Assembly (NCBI GenBank): GCA_946481225.1
Contig: CAMLNJ010000122.1
Location: forward strand, 1-7,729
Length of the DNA stretch: 7,729 nt
Reading direction: 5' to 3'
Source: an uncultured Verrucomicrobiota bacterium
GTDB lineage: Bacteria > Verrucomicrobiota > Verrucomicrobiae > Opitutales > Opitutaceae
Part shown: positions 6,194 through 7,729 of the stretch, in pieces
How positions within the stretch are numbered: the first letter of the stretch is position 1
How the letters are laid out: every line of letters starts with the position of its first letter
The notes under the pieces: generated by a model
What the model was told of the DNA's origin: nothing
What the model saw: the letters and a program-made list of their open reading frames with translations, nothing else
The model's database searches: none
Program-made: the position numbers and the translations under genes

Positions 6194-6245
6194 GCTCACG
6201 CTGGCATGGCCTCTTTCTCGGACACACCTTGATGCGCGAGACGCC

Positions 6246-7133
6246 ATGACGCCTTCACCGCCCCGACGCCTTTTCCCGGGCCGCCCGGCGCCATCGTGGT
6301 CGATGGCGTTCGTGCTCGCGCTCGTCCTCGGCGCCGGCGGCGCAATTCGTTGGGGAATGTCCGCACGCCGGGCGGGGTATGCCCCCGCTCCGGCCGCCGC
6401 GTCCGAGGCCACCACCGCGGCGCCCGCCGTCGCGGTCGCGCCGGTTTCCCTTTCGTCTTCCGGGTCTCTTGGCCCCGCCGCGCCCGCCGAGGCGGCGCCG
6501 GCGATGTCCGCCACGATGGCCGACGCGCTCTCCCTCGCCGGGCGCGGACGTTTTCCCGAAGCCGTAGACCTGGCCGGCGCGGTTTCTCCCGACCTGCGGG
6601 AGGCCTCCATCTCCTCCGTGTTTTCCCTCTGGGCCGGAACACAGCCCCGGCCTGCCGCCGAGGCCGCCCTCGCCCTCGCCGACGACGCGCAACGCGGTTT
6701 CGCCTGGCAGGCGGTCGTCGCCGCCTGGGCCGAAAGCGATCCCGCGGCGCTGGCCGCGCACGCCTTGTCGCTGTCCGACGCGACCGCCCGCGCCCGCGCC
6801 CTCGACGCCGCTTTGCCCCGGTGGCTGGAGCGTGACGAGCGGTCCGCCGTCGACTGGGTCGGCGCGCTCCCTTCCGGGCGCGGGAGCGATCAAGCCGTCG
6901 CGCTGCTCGCGCGGCATCCCGCCTTCTTCGATCGCGGCGCCGATCTTGCCCTCGATTGGGCCGAGGCGATTCAGGACCCCGTGCTCCGCTCGCGAACCCT
7001 GGGCGTCGTCGTGCGCGCCTGGTTGTCCACGTCGCCGTCCGAGGCCGCGCGCTACGCGCGTCGCTCCGTCGACATCCTCCCTGCGGAAAAAGAAGACATC
7101 CTCGTCGGCGAGCGTTTCACCGCGCATCCTTGA
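6246..7133 (+). CDS. membrane-anchored alpha-helical Trp-repeat protein, function unknown
   Basis: I cannot name a function. The 295-residue protein has a short basic N-terminus, one membrane segment (about 18-36, WSMAFVLALVLGAGGAI), an Ala/Pro-rich linker (about 42-90) and a helical C-terminal part. The latter shows a repeat of about 32 residues with a conserved aromatic: Trp129, Trp161, Trp193, Phe228, Trp260 (spacings 32, 32, 35, 32). It is usually followed by a polar/Asp-Pro turn and an Ala-rich helix, as in WAESDPAALAAHAL and WLERDERSAVDWVGAL. This resembles TPR/SEL1-like or HEAT-like solenoids used for protein contacts. The start at 6246 is chosen because it places the membrane segment near the N-terminus. 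The frame remains open upstream through the inverted-repeat element, which is unlikely to be coding. It probably forms an operon with the next gene. Confidence 0.75.
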   Translation: MTPSPPRRLFPGRPAPSWSMAFVLALVLGAGGAIRWGMSARRAGYAPAPAAASEATTAAPAVAVAPVSLSSSGSLGPAAPAEAAPAMSATMADALSLAGRGRFPEAVDLAGAVSPDLREASISSVFSLWAGTQPRPAAEAALALADDAQRGFAWQAVVAAWAESDPAALAAHALSLSDATARARALDAALPRWLERDERSAVDWVGALPSGRGSDQAVALLARHPAFFDRGADLALDWAEAIQDPVLRSRTLGVVVRAWLSTSPSEAARYARRSVDILPAEKEDILVGERFTAHP

Positions 7134-7143
7134 CCCCGTCCTC

Positions 7144-7729
7144 ATGCCGCCGCGTCCGCGTTCGCTGCTTGTCTTCTTCCTGTGCCTCTTGGTTCCGCTG
7201 GCTCGCGCCCACGATCCTTTTATCGCCGAAATCAAAGGCCGGGCGGACGCCTCCACGCTTACCTTTCGCCTGATCTTGGCGCGTTCCGTCGCCGCCCACC
7301 TCGCCGGTCTGAGCGAGGGCCCGCGGATTCATTATCCCGAGGACCGCTTCGTGGCGGACATGGCGGCTTTCGACACGGCGGCGGTCGGGCTCTGCATCCT
7401 GGATCAGGATGGCCGCCCGCTGCCTCCCTCGCGCACGTCCGTCGAGACGATCACGGACGACGAAGTCGACGTGGTGTTTTCCATCGTCTACGCCCGGCCC
7501 CGCCCCGGCCCCGGCGTAGCTCGCCTGCGATTCTCCAACGCTTGGCTGGCCCGTCTGCCGGTGGCTGAAAATTACACCGCCACTTTCGTGATGCACGAGG
7601 GGGAGACCCTCCTTGCGGGGCCCAGCCTGCTCACTCGCGAAGCGCCGACGGTGGATATCACCCTCGCGGCGGCGTCTGCGGCTCCCGGGGCTCCCGCGGC
7701 GAACGAAATCCACGATGCGAACGAGATCC
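7144..7729 (+). CDS. secreted protein of unknown function, 3' end cut by window
   Basis: The frame is open from the ATG at 7144 to the last base, giving 195 residues without a stop. Residues 1-22 are a signal peptide (RPRSLLVFFLCLLVPLARA, then AHDPF), so the mature protein starts His-Asp and is exported. The mature part looks beta-rich, with IAEIKGRADASTLTFRLIL near 27-45 and VDVVFSIVYARPRPGPGVARL near 108-128, and ends in an Ala/Pro-rich stretch near 175-185. Proteins starting mature AH with an early beta domain often precede HupE/UreJ-type membrane parts, but the needed region is outside the window, so this is only a suggestion. It starts 10 nt after the preceding stop, implying co-transcription and probable coupling. 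No Shine-Dalgarno is visible. Confidence 0.75.
   Translation, partial: MPPRPRSLLVFFLCLLVPLARAHDPFIAEIKGRADASTLTFRLILARSVAAHLAGLSEGPRIHYPEDRFVADMAAFDTAAVGLCILDQDGRPLPPSRTSVETITDDEVDVVFSIVYARPRPGPGVARLRFSNAWLARLPVAENYTATFVMHEGETLLAGPSLLTREAPTVDITLAAASAAPGAPAANEIHDANEI

Larger units (their letters stand above)
5978..6245. other. repeat-rich intergenic region after the lyase gene
   Basis: No credible gene is present. The region begins with a 9-bp direct repeat ACCCGAGGC (5977-5985, overlapping the lyase stop, and 6022-6030). Between the copies lies a weak ATGCC/GGCAT hairpin (5995-5999 and 6014-6018) with a TTAAAA loop segment, which might end lyase transcription. It is followed by the 49-nt double hairpin at 6037-6085 and the long inverted repeat at 6105-6193, which are listed separately. 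The last 50 bp before the next start contain no obvious promoter. Confidence 0.6.

Noticed and set aside
1..7729. CRISPR array, toxin-antitoxin, phage or defence genes
   Set aside because: No regularly spaced direct repeats and no recognisable proteins of these kinds were found on either strand.

Overview
The window is GC-rich bacterial chromosome. The gene content fits Verrucomicrobiota, most likely an Opitutaceae-type polysaccharide degrader: a secreted family 11 rhamnogalacturonan lyase with a carbohydrate-binding tail, a divergent KDPG-type aldolase, a CobW-like protein with eroded nucleotide motifs, a Trp-repeat membrane protein, and start codons without Shine-Dalgarno sequences. The taxonomic placement is inference from style, not from a database match.

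Layout from left to right. Positions 1-139 may hold the 5' end of a minus-strand gene leaving the window. Positions 140-483 show no convincing gene. A complete tRNA-Arg(CCU) with encoded CCA lies at 484-559, followed by chorismate synthase (aroC, 651-1745). A 163-bp gap then holds an imperfect inverted repeat whose arms are built of 10-nt CGCGAA-type units. Next is the CobW/G3E-like protein (1909-2721), which ends at a strong hairpin (2731-2774) shared with the convergent aldolase gene eda (2811-3455, minus). A 335-bp divergent region separates eda from the large PL11 lyase gene (3791-5977). The 268 bp after the lyase hold two striking inverted-repeat structures: a compact 49-nt double hairpin closed by an outer stem, and a 13-bp perfect inverted repeat. 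Last comes a probable two-gene operon: a membrane-anchored protein with a ~32-residue Trp-repeat (6246-7133) and, 10 nt later, a secreted protein cut by the window end (7144-7729).

How the genes may work together. The lyase cuts the rhamnogalacturonan I backbone of pectin outside the cytoplasm. Uronate catabolism from pectin commonly ends at KDPG, which an Eda-type aldolase splits to pyruvate and glyceraldehyde 3-phosphate. The divergent eda/lyase pair is therefore a plausible pectin-use module with a shared control region containing a small dyad. aroC and the tRNA are housekeeping genes. No defence, phage or CRISPR system was seen. The most unusual items are the structured intergenic repeats, the degenerate CobW-like protein and the uncharacterised terminal operon.
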